From Eggerthellaceae bacterium UBA3686 (GTDB taxonomy: Bacteria > Actinomycetota > Coriobacteriia > Coriobacteriales > Eggerthellaceae): a stretch of 31,110 nucleotides of DNA. Positions 7,190-14,547 of this stretch are shown here, in pieces. The notes beneath the pieces were generated by a model that was not told the origin of the DNA, made no database searches, and worked only from the letters and a program-made list of their open reading frames with translations. Made by a program: the position numbers and the translations under genes. The stretch lies in the NCBI GenBank assembly GCA_002371495.1, contig DFIX01000035.1:3120-34229 (forward strand), written 5' to 3'. The first letter of the stretch is position 1. Each line of letters opens with the position of its first letter.

Positions 7190-8136
7190 CTGCGTTATCG
7201 GGGTTCGCGTGTTTCTATGCGAGCGCGGTCGCGGCGACATCCGTGCTGAGGAAGCGCAGGGCGGCCATTGCCGCCCAAGGCGAGCAGCCAAACGCCAAAA
7301 ACCTGGTCTTCTGGCGTCTGAGGAACGGTTACGCGCCGCTCGTTCCTGCGGCGGTGGCGCTCATGAAGATAGCTCGCGTGCGGAAGTTCGCGCAGGAGCT
7401 CGGGGCGCTGTGTGCCCGGCGCGGGAGACCGTCGAGCCCCCAGGCGGTACTTTCGGTGGTCATAGCCGCAACGCTGTGCCTTGCGGCGATTTCCGCTGCG
7501 GTTACGGGAGGGCCGGTCGGCGCCGTTGCGGTTCCTGCTTGTTGCGTGGCATTGCTCGCCGTTTTCGTGGGGAACGAACGCGACAAGCGACAAGAGGCGG
7601 TGCGCGATGCGGTGCCGGCAGCGCTGGAGTCGATGTCTGCCTGCTTTGGTTCGGGTTTCACCTTGCTTCAGACGTTCCGCCAGGTGGCAGATGATGTTCC
7701 CGACCCGTTGGGGGCAACCTTCGCGCGCAGTGCCCACATTTTGGAAATGGGCGGGAGCGCGGAGTCTGCGTTGTCGGTTCTCAGAGACGGCGCACATGCC
7801 TCGGAGCTCGCCTTCGTCGCGGTTGCCCTCGACGTGCAGCATCAGAGCGGCGGCGCGATGCGCCAGGTGCTCGACGCAGCGACCGACACGGTGAAAGGCG
7901 AGCTCGCGCTTAGGCGGTCCCTGCGTGTGCAGACCGCCCAGGCAAAGCTGTCGGCTCGGGTCGTGGCAATCATGCCCTTCATCCTCGTAGCTGCGTTTTC
8001 GCTAGCGAGCCCTGACTTTCTTTCGCCGTTCTTCTCGGGGCCGATTGGCTATGCGTTGCTGATGTTGGCCATTGTCATGCAGGTTGCCGGGATCTTCCTG
8101 GTGCGCCGGGCGTTAGCCGTCGAGGGCGTGTCATGA
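7159..8136 (+). CDS. tadB: TadB inner-membrane platform protein
   Basis: TadB, with TadC, forms the membrane platform on which TadA acts. The 325-residue product has an N-terminal transmembrane segment (about 4-27), a second hydrophobic pair near 95-140, a cytoplasmic type II secretion F domain (about 155-270, with MSACFGSGFTLLQTFRQVADD and ALDVQHQSGGAMRQVLD), and two C-terminal membrane helices. The start is GTG at 7159, eight bases after a GGAGG site, inside the end of tadA. The last codons overlap tadC in an ATGA junction. Confidence 0.9.
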   Translation: MEANVLIGCIAALSGFACFYASAVAATSVLRKRRAAIAAQGEQPNAKNLVFWRLRNGYAPLVPAAVALMKIARVRKFAQELGALCARRGRPSSPQAVLSVVIAATLCLAAISAAVTGGPVGAVAVPACCVALLAVFVGNERDKRQEAVRDAVPAALESMSACFGSGFTLLQTFRQVADDVPDPLGATFARSAHILEMGGSAESALSVLRDGAHASELAFVAVALDVQHQSGGAMRQVLDAATDTVKGELALRRSLRVQTAQAKLSARVVAIMPFILVAAFSLASPDFLSPFFSGPIGYALLMLAIVMQVAGIFLVRRALAVEGVS

Positions 8137-9092
8137 GCGCCGCGGAGGTGGCCTGCGTGGTCGGGGCCTGCTTGGGTGCCGGTGGAGGTGCTGCGGTGAT
8201 GTCCTGGCTGCTTGCGGCACAGGTCGCCCGCAGGCGCAGGCGTGCGGTGGCGTACGGAAAGGGTTCCGGCAGAGGAGGGCAAGCTGATGGGCGGGCCGAT
8301 GAGCATCCCCTGGCCCTGCGCTATGCAGAATCGCTCACGCGGCAGCTTTATTCAGAAAACGCCATGCCGATTTCGCCGTCGGTGCGGTCGGGCAAGGCTG
8401 CGGACACGAGGGCGGGCGGCTGGTTTTCGGGGAGGTCCCGGCTAGCCGGGTGCTCGAAGGAGGTGAATGCTGCAGGCTTCGTCGAGGCGAGGGCCAGATT
8501 CGCCATGGCGGGGGCGCTTGCCGGCGGGTTGCTCGGCACAGTGCTATCCACCGAGTTGGGGATCTTGCTCGGGTTAGCTGGCGCGGCTTTCGGGGGCAGT
8601 GCGCCGAAGCGGGCGGTCAAGGCGGCTTGCCGGGCCCGCACGGCAGAAGCCGAGCGGCACTTGTCGGAAATGCTCGAGGTCGTGGCGCTCGGGTTGCGAA
8701 GCGGGCTCACGTTCGATCGCAGCTTCGCGCTCTACGGATCGCATTTCGACAACCCTTTTGCGCGGTCGTGCGCCCGAGCATATCGAAGCTGGTCCTTGGG
8801 TCTGGTCACGCGCGAGGAAGCCTTGCGCGAGCTCGCCTCTTCGTACGGCTGCGACCAGCTGAGGCGCGTTGTCGAGAGCGTGGTGCGCAGCCTCAGGTTC
8901 GGTTCGTCGCTCACCGATTTGCTCGAGGAGTCGGCGGCGCAGGCCAGGGCAAGCTATCGGACCGCCCTGGAAGAGCGGGTGGCAAAGGCGCCTGTGAAGA
9001 TGATGCTTCCCACGGGAACGCTCATCCTGCCAGCCATGTTGCTGTTGGTGATGGGCCCGATCTTGCTCGAGCTAGCAGGGGGGTTCGCGTAA
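8133..9092 (+). CDS. tadC: TadC inner-membrane platform protein
   Basis: TadC is the second platform subunit, 319 residues long. A hydrophobic N-terminus (about 5-28) is followed by a Ser/Gly/Arg-rich cytoplasmic stretch and a membrane pair near 120-155. The F domain lies at about 170-290, with MLEVVALGLRSGLTFDRSF and SVVRSLRFGSSLTDLLEE, and a C-terminal helix (LILPAMLLLVMGPILLEL) ends the protein. It starts in an ATGA overlap with tadB. About 115 bases separate its stop from flp, with no clear terminator, so the pilin may be on the same transcript and also have its own promoter. Confidence 0.9.
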   Translation: MSAAEVACVVGACLGAGGGAAVMSWLLAAQVARRRRRAVAYGKGSGRGGQADGRADEHPLALRYAESLTRQLYSENAMPISPSVRSGKAADTRAGGWFSGRSRLAGCSKEVNAAGFVEARARFAMAGALAGGLLGTVLSTELGILLGLAGAAFGGSAPKRAVKAACRARTAEAERHLSEMLEVVALGLRSGLTFDRSFALYGSHFDNPFARSCARAYRSWSLGLVTREEALRELASSYGCDQLRRVVESVVRSLRFGSSLTDLLEESAAQARASYRTALEERVAKAPVKMMLPTGTLILPAMLLLVMGPILLELAGGFA

Positions 9093-9170
9093 GCGAAAAC
9101 CAAGGCCCATCTGGCCGACCATGTTGCCGAGTTTGCGCGGCGGCGTGGGATTCAAGTGGAAGGAGCGCAT

Positions 9171-9701
9171 ATGCGCTTGAAGGTACGGAAAGGGAAAGGC
9201 GGTAATCATGAATCTGGCGAAGCGAATGGCGGATTCGGCGGTGGAAGAATCAAGGAGGTTTTGCGCGTGGGCGGCGACAAGGGCCCGCAGTCTGGCCAGG
9301 TCGACGGAAGGGCAGGGTACGACCGAGTACGCGATTCTCGTGGGCGTGCTCGTAGTCATCGCGATTCTGGCGATCATGGTGTTCAGGCCGAAATTGCAGG
9401 AGCTCTGGAACGCGATAGCCGAAGGCATAAACGGCTTGTAGACCTTGCCGTCGGGCGTGCAAGCAGCCTTGCGCCTTGGGTCCCTCGGGGGTGCTCCCGG
9501 GCGCAAGGCTGGGAGCAAAGCGGCCAATCAACCGTTGAATTCGCGGTCATAGCCGCTGGCTTCCTCTCGCTCACCGTGGCCCTCGCTTCCCTTTGGCACC
9601 TGTTCGACGGCGGGGTCATCGTCGAACATGCTCTGTCGGTCGCGTCTCACCACATCCAAGCTGTCGCGCCTGCGACCATAGCGGACCTGTTTCTGTACTG
9701 A
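9171..9701 (+). CDS. TadE-type minor pseudopilin, start unresolved
   Basis: The credible protein is the C-terminal part, from about 9516 to the TGA at 9699. It reads SGQSTVEFAV, a prepilin-peptidase site with Glu at +5, then a hydrophobic helix and a short ordered tail. No ATG, GTG or TTG occurs in this frame between the flp stop (9441) and that motif. The only good start is the ATG at 9171 with GGAAGGAG five bases ahead. Using it, about 115 residues are read before the motif, most overlapping flp in another frame, and their Gly/Arg/Asp/Ser-rich content looks like shadow translation. Options are a true overlapping gene, a frameshift linking flp and tadE, or a start lost by mutation. The neighbouring genes at 9725 and 12435 are intact pseudopilins. 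Confidence 0.5.
   Translation: MRLKVRKGKGGNHESGEANGGFGGGRIKEVLRVGGDKGPQSGQVDGRAGYDRVRDSRGRARSHRDSGDHGVQAEIAGALERDSRRHKRLVDLAVGRASSLAPWVPRGCSRAQGWEQSGQSTVEFAVIAAGFLSLTVALASLWHLFDGGVIVEHALSVASHHIQAVAPATIADLFLY
9208..9441 (+). CDS. flp: Flp/Fap-type pilin
   Basis: This is the major pilus subunit candidate, 77 residues long. A 35-residue basic leader ends in a prepilin site EG-QGTTEY, cleaved after Gly35, with Glu at +5 followed by Tyr, the hallmark of Flp pilins. The hydrophobic core AILVGVLVVIAILAIMVF and a short amphipathic tail (KLQELWNAIAEGINGL) follow. AAGGCGG lies about six bases before the ATG. A strong hairpin at 9465-9510 lies 24 bases after the stop, as often seen behind abundant pilin messages. 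The prepilin peptidase that must process it is not in this window. Confidence 0.9.
   Translation: MNLAKRMADSAVEESRRFCAWAATRARSLARSTEGQGTTEYAILVGVLVVIAILAIMVFRPKLQELWNAIAEGINGL
9465..9510 (+). terminator. Strong hairpin after flp (attenuator or mRNA stabiliser)
   Basis: Perfect 11-bp arms AGCCTTGCGCC and GGCGCAAGGCT enclose a further GGG/CCC pair. There is no T-run, so full termination is unlikely; partial read-through or 3'-end protection of the pilin message is more plausible. Confidence 0.55.
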
Positions 9702-9724
9702 TGCGAAAACGAGGAGGTGTTGGC

Positions 9725-10234
9725 ATGAGAAACGCCCTCGATAACCGGGGTCAAGGCAGCGTGGAGGCAGCTATTGCGATCCCGGTCATGTTCTTGCTGT
9801 TGCTGTTGCTCATTCAGCCGGGAATTGTGCTGTACGACCGTTTGGTCATGGGCAATGCCGCAGCTGAGGCATGCCGGCTGCTTGCGACGGCGACCGACTC
9901 GTATGGGTCGATGGAGCGCAGCTGCGAGGCATTTGTGCGGCATCGCCTGGCAGCCGTGCCGAGCCATGAATGCTTCCACGTGCACGACGGGCGGTGCAGC
10001 TGGGATATCGTGTTGAGCGGCAGCGAATCGTCTTCGCAGGTTAGTGTGACTATAGGAAACGAGCTGAGGCCCCTTCCGCTGTTTGATGGGGCGGCTAAGC
10101 TCATGGGCACGACGAACGCGCGAGGCAACCTCGTCATAACCGAGAGCGTGACGATGCCGACGCAACCGTCATGGGCGGCGTCGTCGAAACTCGGCCTTGC
10201 GCCCTCATCGTGGCCGGGAGGCTGGTTGGAATGA
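9725..10234 (+). CDS. tadE: TadE-like pseudopilin
   Basis: This 169-residue minor pilin-like protein has a very short leader ending RG-QGSVEAA, with Glu at +5. A Leu-rich helix (FLLLLLLIQPGIVLYD) and a Cys-containing globular part of about 120 residues follow (four Cys, CRLL, SCEAF, HECFHV, RCSWD), which could form two disulfides outside the cell. GAGGAGG precedes the ATG. It ends in an ATGA overlap with the TadG-like gene. In Tad systems such proteins prime or cap the pilus. Confidence 0.85.
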   Translation: MRNALDNRGQGSVEAAIAIPVMFLLLLLLIQPGIVLYDRLVMGNAAAEACRLLATATDSYGSMERSCEAFVRHRLAAVPSHECFHVHDGRCSWDIVLSGSESSSQVSVTIGNELRPLPLFDGAAKLMGTTNARGNLVITESVTMPTQPSWAASSKLGLAPSSWPGGWLE

Positions 10235-12444
10235 GGGGAGATCGTGACTTTCTGAGGGACGAGGAGGGCTTCACGACCGCCGGGATGGTGCTGGCCCTCC
10301 TCATAACCTTGTCTCTGCTGTTCACGGCGGCCCAGGTCTACCGGATTCAATCGGCGTCGGCGGAAGTTCAGGACGTAGCCGATGCGGCGGCGCTGTCAGC
10401 CGAGAATCAAGTGGCGGAGTTCATGCTCATCGCCCGCTTCTGCGACGCCATCGTGCTGTCGCTGACGCTGACGAGCGTCGCCGTAACGGGCTTGGGCATC
10501 GTCGCGCTGTGCACGCCGGTTACCGCGGAGCTTTCGGACGCGCTCGTGAGCGCGGGGCGCAAGCTGATGGAGGCGAGAAATGCCTTTTCGGAGCGTGCTT
10601 CTGCGGCGCTCGACAAGCTCCAGGCGGCACTACCCTATTTCTCGGCGGCTTGCGCGGCTAGCGTTGCGCGCGCCAACGACGGGGATTCTGCGGGCTCGAG
10701 TTACGTGGGCATCGCTATGCTCGTTCCCGACGAGGGCAAGAAGCTAGTTCCCGACAAGGCGCAGAAGGCCCAAGACCTCATCGACGACGTCGATGAAAAT
10801 TCTGATGAGATAAAGGATGACGCGGAGCGTGCCGAGGAGGCTTCGAAAAGGGCCGACGAATGCAAGTTGAGGGCCTTCCAGCACGATTGCGGACTCAACC
10901 CCGATTACTGCATGTACGAGCGTGCTGCACGGCTGGCTGGTATGGGCGGGGCGGATAACCCCCTGTACAGCAGCGTCGACGCCTGGTCGTTCAGTGTGGC
11001 CCTCGACCGCGCCCAAAGGTATTACCTAGCGCGCCTCGAGCTCGAGTCGCCAGAGGGCGGATCGGTGCACGAGCAAGCGAAGTCTGCGCTGCGAGAGCGC
11101 TTCTACTCGTACGCAGTCGATTTGCTCGACGAGGGATACGTTCATGATGACGAAGATTCTTTCGAGGCGCACTTTCCCCTGCTGCCCGCCAACACCGACC
11201 AGGTGCGCTCCACCGAGCTCTACACCGAGCACGTTTACCCCGTGACGGTCGACACGACCGAGACTCAGACTCAGACCGAGGTGGTGACCGAGGTGGACGG
11301 TCAGCTCGTTACCGAGACCGTGGTCGAAACGCAAACCGAGCAGCATTACACGATGCATGCCTGGTCGGGATGCCCGAATGCGGGCTCGCCGGCGACGTAT
11401 GGCTCGATTCGCATGCTGGACGGCGGGGGCTTCGAAACATGCCCGCTATGCGAGTTCGAAGTGCAGAGCATGGGCAAGGTGGCAGCTGCTTCGACGTCGA
11501 TCGAAAACGGGTTCGAATACCACTACAAGATCGTGGCCGAGGAAGCCGAATCGTACGAAGAGGCCAGAAAGGAGGCGCAAAAGCCAAAGGAAGAGGTCAA
11601 GAGCAGCGTTTCGGATTTGCTCGAGGAACTGGTCGAGGCCCTGAAAGAGGGAGCCGAAAAGCGAATAGCCCCAGAGCCGCCGGGGCGCTACGGGGCTATT
11701 GCGTTCGTGGTCAATACGGGCACGACCTCGGCTGCAGGCGGGTTTACGAGCGCGTTCGCGCCGAACTCGGGCACGCTTGGCCCTCGTGCTGCCATCGCCG
11801 CCGCGACGCTGGTGGACGAGGGCTCGGACGAAGGGCGCACGGTTCTTAACTCTGCGCTCGACGGCCTAAAAGACGGCGGGGGAATTGCCGTCGGGGCAGC
11901 AGGGATGGTGCTCGATGCGTGGTCCTGGCTCGTCGTTGCCTACGGGAATGGTCAGACGGCCCTCGTTAGCGCGATAGAAGAGGGCTTGGACGGGATGCCC
12001 CTCATGGGCTCGAGCGGGCTTGGCACCTGGGCTGCCGAGAAGCTTACTGGGGCGATTGAGGCGGTGGGGCTGCAGCCTGCAGAGGTGGGCGCTTTGAAGG
12101 CGGTGCTCGTGAATACGGGCCATGTGGCCGGGAAGGGCGATGGGCAGGCGTCGGGCCTGGTCGAAGTCAAGAAGCGCGTCATTACCCATCCGATGATGTC
12201 GACCGATTTATTCTCGTCGGTCCTTACCGAGGCTGAAAGGGCAGCGGTGGCGAAAGTCGAGGGGCTCGGCGACAGCGTGCAGATGGCCTCGATAGAGTTG
12301 CTCGGCGAAGGCGGGCCGTCCATTCCGGTGACCATCCCTATTCCGGAGTCCGCCAAGGAATACGGCGTGTCGGCAATTCAGGGCCTGATCGGGCGCATCC
12401 GCTCGTATTACGTGCAGACGACGGGGGTGAGGATATGGGAATAG
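10231..12444 (+). CDS. TadG-like Flp pilus assembly protein
   Basis: This large (737-residue) surface protein has one N-terminal transmembrane helix (about 18-36: MVLALLITLSLLFTAAQVYR) and the ADAAALSAENQ motif common to TadG-like N-terminal regions. The exterior part carries a charged, coiled-coil-like stretch near 185-230 (DLIDDVDENSDEIKDDAERAEEASKR), a Thr/Glu repeat (TETQTQTEVVTEVDG) near 350-380, and CPN/CPLC Cys pairs near 395-425. No clear von Willebrand domain or MIDAS motif was recognised. The start is the ATG in an ATGA overlap with the previous gene; a longer in-frame start at 10171 lies inside that gene and is less likely. It is probably an external minor component or adhesin-like tip. 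Confidence 0.75.
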   Translation: MRGDRDFLRDEEGFTTAGMVLALLITLSLLFTAAQVYRIQSASAEVQDVADAAALSAENQVAEFMLIARFCDAIVLSLTLTSVAVTGLGIVALCTPVTAELSDALVSAGRKLMEARNAFSERASAALDKLQAALPYFSAACAASVARANDGDSAGSSYVGIAMLVPDEGKKLVPDKAQKAQDLIDDVDENSDEIKDDAERAEEASKRADECKLRAFQHDCGLNPDYCMYERAARLAGMGGADNPLYSSVDAWSFSVALDRAQRYYLARLELESPEGGSVHEQAKSALRERFYSYAVDLLDEGYVHDDEDSFEAHFPLLPANTDQVRSTELYTEHVYPVTVDTTETQTQTEVVTEVDGQLVTETVVETQTEQHYTMHAWSGCPNAGSPATYGSIRMLDGGGFETCPLCEFEVQSMGKVAAASTSIENGFEYHYKIVAEEAESYEEARKEAQKPKEEVKSSVSDLLEELVEALKEGAEKRIAPEPPGRYGAIAFVVNTGTTSAAGGFTSAFAPNSGTLGPRAAIAAATLVDEGSDEGRTVLNSALDGLKDGGGIAVGAAGMVLDAWSWLVVAYGNGQTALVSAIEEGLDGMPLMGSSGLGTWAAEKLTGAIEAVGLQPAEVGALKAVLVNTGHVAGKGDGQASGLVEVKKRVITHPMMSTDLFSSVLTEAERAAVAKVEGLGDSVQMASIELLGEGGPSIPVTIPIPESAKEYGVSAIQGLIGRIRSYYVQTTGVRIWE

Positions 12445-12875
12445 GAACCTGGTTTTCGCGCGGTTCGTCAGGGCAGATGACCATCGAGCTCGCAGCAGCG
12501 CTGCCGGCGATGATAGCGGTCGCACTCATAGCGTCGAATGCCCTGACTTTCTTTGGGCAATGCGCAGTATTTGACCGCGCTGTCCATGAGTCTGTGCGGG
12601 TGCATGCGGCGAGTCCCGCCTACGGGCAGGGGCCAGGGCAGAGCTGCGCGCTCGTCGAGTCCGACGTGCGCGCGGCGCTTGGCAGCAACGTCGAGGTTTC
12701 GGTCAGCTATGCGCCGGCTGCCCGCGACCTCGACTGCTATACGGCAACGCTGTCGTTTTCGCCGACCTTGTTCGGCGCGGGTCTAAGGTCGAGTGCTTTC
12801 GGCGTCTCGATGCCGCAGCTGACACACACGACCCAGTACGTTGTGGACACCTATAAAGCAGGAGTGATTGTATGA
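12435..12875 (+). CDS. Second TadE-type pseudopilin
   Basis: The protein has 146 residues with a 13-residue leader ending SSG-QMTIELAAALP, Glu at +5 after the cleavage Gly, then a hydrophobic helix (AMIAVALIASNALTFF) and a soluble part with three Cys. It overlaps the TadG-like gene by ten bases and ends in an ATGA overlap with the next. With the Flp and two other pseudopilins, the operon encodes four class III signal proteins. Confidence 0.8.
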   Translation: MGIGTWFSRGSSGQMTIELAAALPAMIAVALIASNALTFFGQCAVFDRAVHESVRVHAASPAYGQGPGQSCALVESDVRAALGSNVEVSVSYAPAARDLDCYTATLSFSPTLFGAGLRSSAFGVSMPQLTHTTQYVVDTYKAGVIV

Positions 12876-13384
12876 ATGGGAAAACGAGTCGGACCCAGGT
12901 TAGGAGGCTCGCGGCGGCGGTGTTTACCGTGTGCGCGCTCGTAGCTGCCGTGCCGGCAAGCGGAGCGCTTGCAAATGGGCTTGATGCAGCTCGAGCTAGC
13001 GACCTGTCGGAGGGGATCGACGCGCGTGCGCTCACGGGCATCAAGGATCCGTTCGCGGTGCTTGCCGGAATCGAGGAGCTTGCTGGCGACGAGGCGGTGC
13101 TGCCCGAGTATTTCGAGCGGGAAATCGGGATGCCGGCGGGTGCTCGGGCTGCTCGCGCAAGCGAAGATGAGCTGGTGGTCGGATATCTGCTCGACGGCGA
13201 CGCGGGATCTGCACTCGAGACCGTGAAGGACCATATGGGCAGGCGCGGCTGGTCGGAGGTTCCGCTGGGCGATGTATCGGGCGCAACGTTCGTGAAGCAA
13301 GGCGGGGCGTGCAGCTGGACGCTTGCCACTTGCACGCAAAGCGGGGATGAGACCTGCGTTGTGTTCAGGAGCGTGGTCGAATGA
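12872..13384 (+). CDS. Small secreted Tad-operon protein, function unknown
   Basis: I do not recognise this 170-residue protein. A twin-Arg-free signal peptide (about 1-34, RRLAAAVFTVCALVAAVPAS to ALA) leads to a soluble domain rich in Ala, Glu and Gly. Four Cys near the end (ACSW, ATCTQ, ETCVV) could form disulfides. It starts and stops in ATGA overlaps with its neighbours, which ties it firmly to pilus biogenesis. It may be an external pilus factor or a chaperone-like accessory. Confidence 0.6.
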   Translation: MNGKTSRTQVRRLAAAVFTVCALVAAVPASGALANGLDAARASDLSEGIDARALTGIKDPFAVLAGIEELAGDEAVLPEYFEREIGMPAGARAARASEDELVVGYLLDGDAGSALETVKDHMGRRGWSEVPLGDVSGATFVKQGGACSWTLATCTQSGDETCVVFRSVVE

Positions 13385-13689
13385 GCGTCGAAGTTGCGGC
13401 TACGCTGCGCGCACGCCTTGTCGGTCTGTATGGGCGTCGAGGTTTCGAGGGAACCCTTCTGCTCGTGCCTTGCAACGATGTTCATACGATAGCCATGCGA
13501 CGTCCCATAGATGTGGCATTCGTCGCTGCCGATGGAACCGTAATCGAAAGCAAACGCGCCGTGCCGCCCAACAGACGGCTCAGGAATGGCGGGGCTTCGG
13601 CGACGCTCGAACGTTTCGCAAGCGACGAGCCCTGGTACGAGGAGGGCGACAAGGTTCAGCATAGCATCGGGATAACCATCAGGTCGTAG
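13381..13689 (+). CDS. DUF192-family protein
   Basis: This 102-residue cytoplasmic-looking protein has the DUF192 pattern: ARLVGLYGRRGF, then LLLVPCNDVHTIAMRRPIDVAFVAADGTVI, where the family usually has a Met/Trp-rich 'MRxTxxPLDIxFxD' core. The family's biochemical role is not established. It is last of the ATGA-linked Tad genes, so a link to the pilus is likely. About 120 bases separate it from the next gene. Confidence 0.7.
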   Translation: MSVEVAATLRARLVGLYGRRGFEGTLLLVPCNDVHTIAMRRPIDVAFVAADGTVIESKRAVPPNRRLRNGGASATLERFASDEPWYEEGDKVQHSIGITIRS

Positions 13690-13702
13690 AACCGGTAGTC
13701 AA

Positions 13703-13785
13703 TCTGGCGCCTATCGCCGGGCCTGCAAGGATGGCTCGCTCGGCGCCGCCGCGGAAAAGCGACGCAAAGGAGAGCGTCCGCCAGA
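13703..13785 (+). promoter_or_regulatory. Possible structured 5' leader of the zinc-ribbon gene
   Basis: A closing stem TCTGGCG/CGCCAGA encloses a GC-rich stem (13715-13722 with 13738-13745) and a small stem GACGC/GCGTC whose loop is AAAGGAGA, a ribosome-site-like sequence. The pairing is good on paper, but the GC content is high and it matches no riboswitch I can name. Confidence 0.35.
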
Positions 13786-13809
13786 ACTAGATAGAAAAGG
13801 AGTTGCGTT

Positions 13810-14061
13810 ATGAAAACATGTCCGATATGCGGTTCGGTTGCCTTCGACGATCAGGCGCTCTGCTTCGGATGCCTCCACGATTACCGTGATGTCGAGGCCG
13901 AAGAGCAAGACGCTGCGCCGTCTGGCATGCCCTTGACAAGCGGTGTCGGTGCCCGGGCGGTAGCCCAGGCGAATCAGGTTGTGTTCAGGCTGACCTTGGA
14001 GCCGCTTGGAGGCGAGGTGCCCCAGGGTTTGTCTTGGGCATGTTCGGTTGCGCCTGCGTAG
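13810..14061 (+). CDS. Small zinc-ribbon protein, unknown function
   Basis: The 83-residue product starts MKTCPICGSVAFDD and continues CFGCLHDYRDV, giving a CxxC-x14-CxxC four-Cys zinc ribbon. The rest is an acidic linker and a beta-rich C-terminus (VVFRLTLEPLGG, SWACSVAPA). AAAAGGAG lies seven bases before the ATG. It follows the Tad operon in the same direction after a spacer with possible RNA structure. No enzymatic role is visible; a regulator or assembly adaptor is possible. Confidence 0.65.
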   Translation: MKTCPICGSVAFDDQALCFGCLHDYRDVEAEEQDAAPSGMPLTSGVGARAVAQANQVVFRLTLEPLGGEVPQGLSWACSVAPA

Positions 14062-14079
14062 CGCTTGCACGAGCGCATG

Positions 14080-14108
14080 AAAAAGGGCGGCGCATTCCCG
14101 CGCCGCCC
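14080..14108 (-). terminator. Intrinsic terminator for the ModE-like gene
   Basis: Read on the minus strand there is a 9-bp stem GGGCGGCGC/GCGCCGCCC, a six-base loop, and five T. It lies 29 bases past the stop of the minus-strand regulator and is convergent with the zinc-ribbon gene. Confidence 0.8.
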
Positions 14109-14137
14109 CGGCGATGTTGTTCTCTTGGAGCCAGAGG

Positions 14138-14482
14138 CTACTTCATGAGCTTGGCGAATTCCTTCTCGGCGTACTCTTGCAGCATCTCGTCGACTTTCAG
14201 ATAGGCGTCGAGCAGCTTGTCGCCCTCTTCGGTGAGCGTGGAGCCGTGGGCTCCGTCGCGGTCGAGTAGCTGCATGCCCAGGGCCGCCTCGGTCTCTTTG
14301 ATGATGCGCCATGCTTTGCTGTAGGCCATCTTCATGTCTTTCGCGGCGGCGTTAAGGGAGCCGAGCGAGCGGACTCCCAAACAAAGGCTCGCGACGCCGC
14401 GGCCGAATTGGGAATTGCTCTCGGCGCCTTTGTTCGCGATTGCCAGGCGGATGATTGGTTTCAGCTCTTTAGCCTTGCTCAT
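14138..14482 (-). CDS. ModE-N-terminal-like winged-helix regulator
   Basis: This 114-residue DNA-binding protein consists of only the ModE/LysR-type winged helix: SLNAAAKDMKMAYSKAWRII (about 42-61) is the helix-turn-helix, and HGSTLTEEGDKLLDAYLKVD the wing and linker. It lacks the molybdate-binding (Mop) domains of full-length ModE, so a molybdate role cannot be assumed. The start at 14482 is set by AAGGAGG eight bases upstream. A TTGAGA-16-TATAAT promoter and a dyad over the -10 suggest autoregulation. The gene is read on its own, downstream of threonine synthase. Confidence 0.75.
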   Translation of the reverse strand: MSKAKELKPIIRLAIANKGAESNSQFGRGVASLCLGVRSLGSLNAAAKDMKMAYSKAWRIIKETEAALGMQLLDRDGAHGSTLTEEGDKLLDAYLKVDEMLQEYAEKEFAKLMK

Positions 14483-14510
14483 GCTGCAAGCCTCCTTCGT
14501 TCCAGGTAAG

Positions 14511-14541
14511 CTGATTATAACAATCAGTAGATAATTCTCAA
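14511..14541 (-). promoter_or_regulatory. Promoter with -10 dyad for the ModE-like gene
   Basis: On the minus strand TTGAGA (14536-14541) and TATAAT (14514-14519) are 16 bases apart. The dyad CTGATT-5-AATCAG (14511-14527) covers the -10 and could be the regulator's own operator. Confidence 0.65.
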
Positions 14542-14547
14542 GATGGA

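Noticed and set aside
13755..13775. GACGCAAAG in the zinc-ribbon leader, similar to a conserved string of c-di-GMP-I riboswitches
   Set aside because: The surrounding pairing does not reproduce the two-helix c-di-GMP-I fold or its tetraloop receptor, so the match is probably chance.
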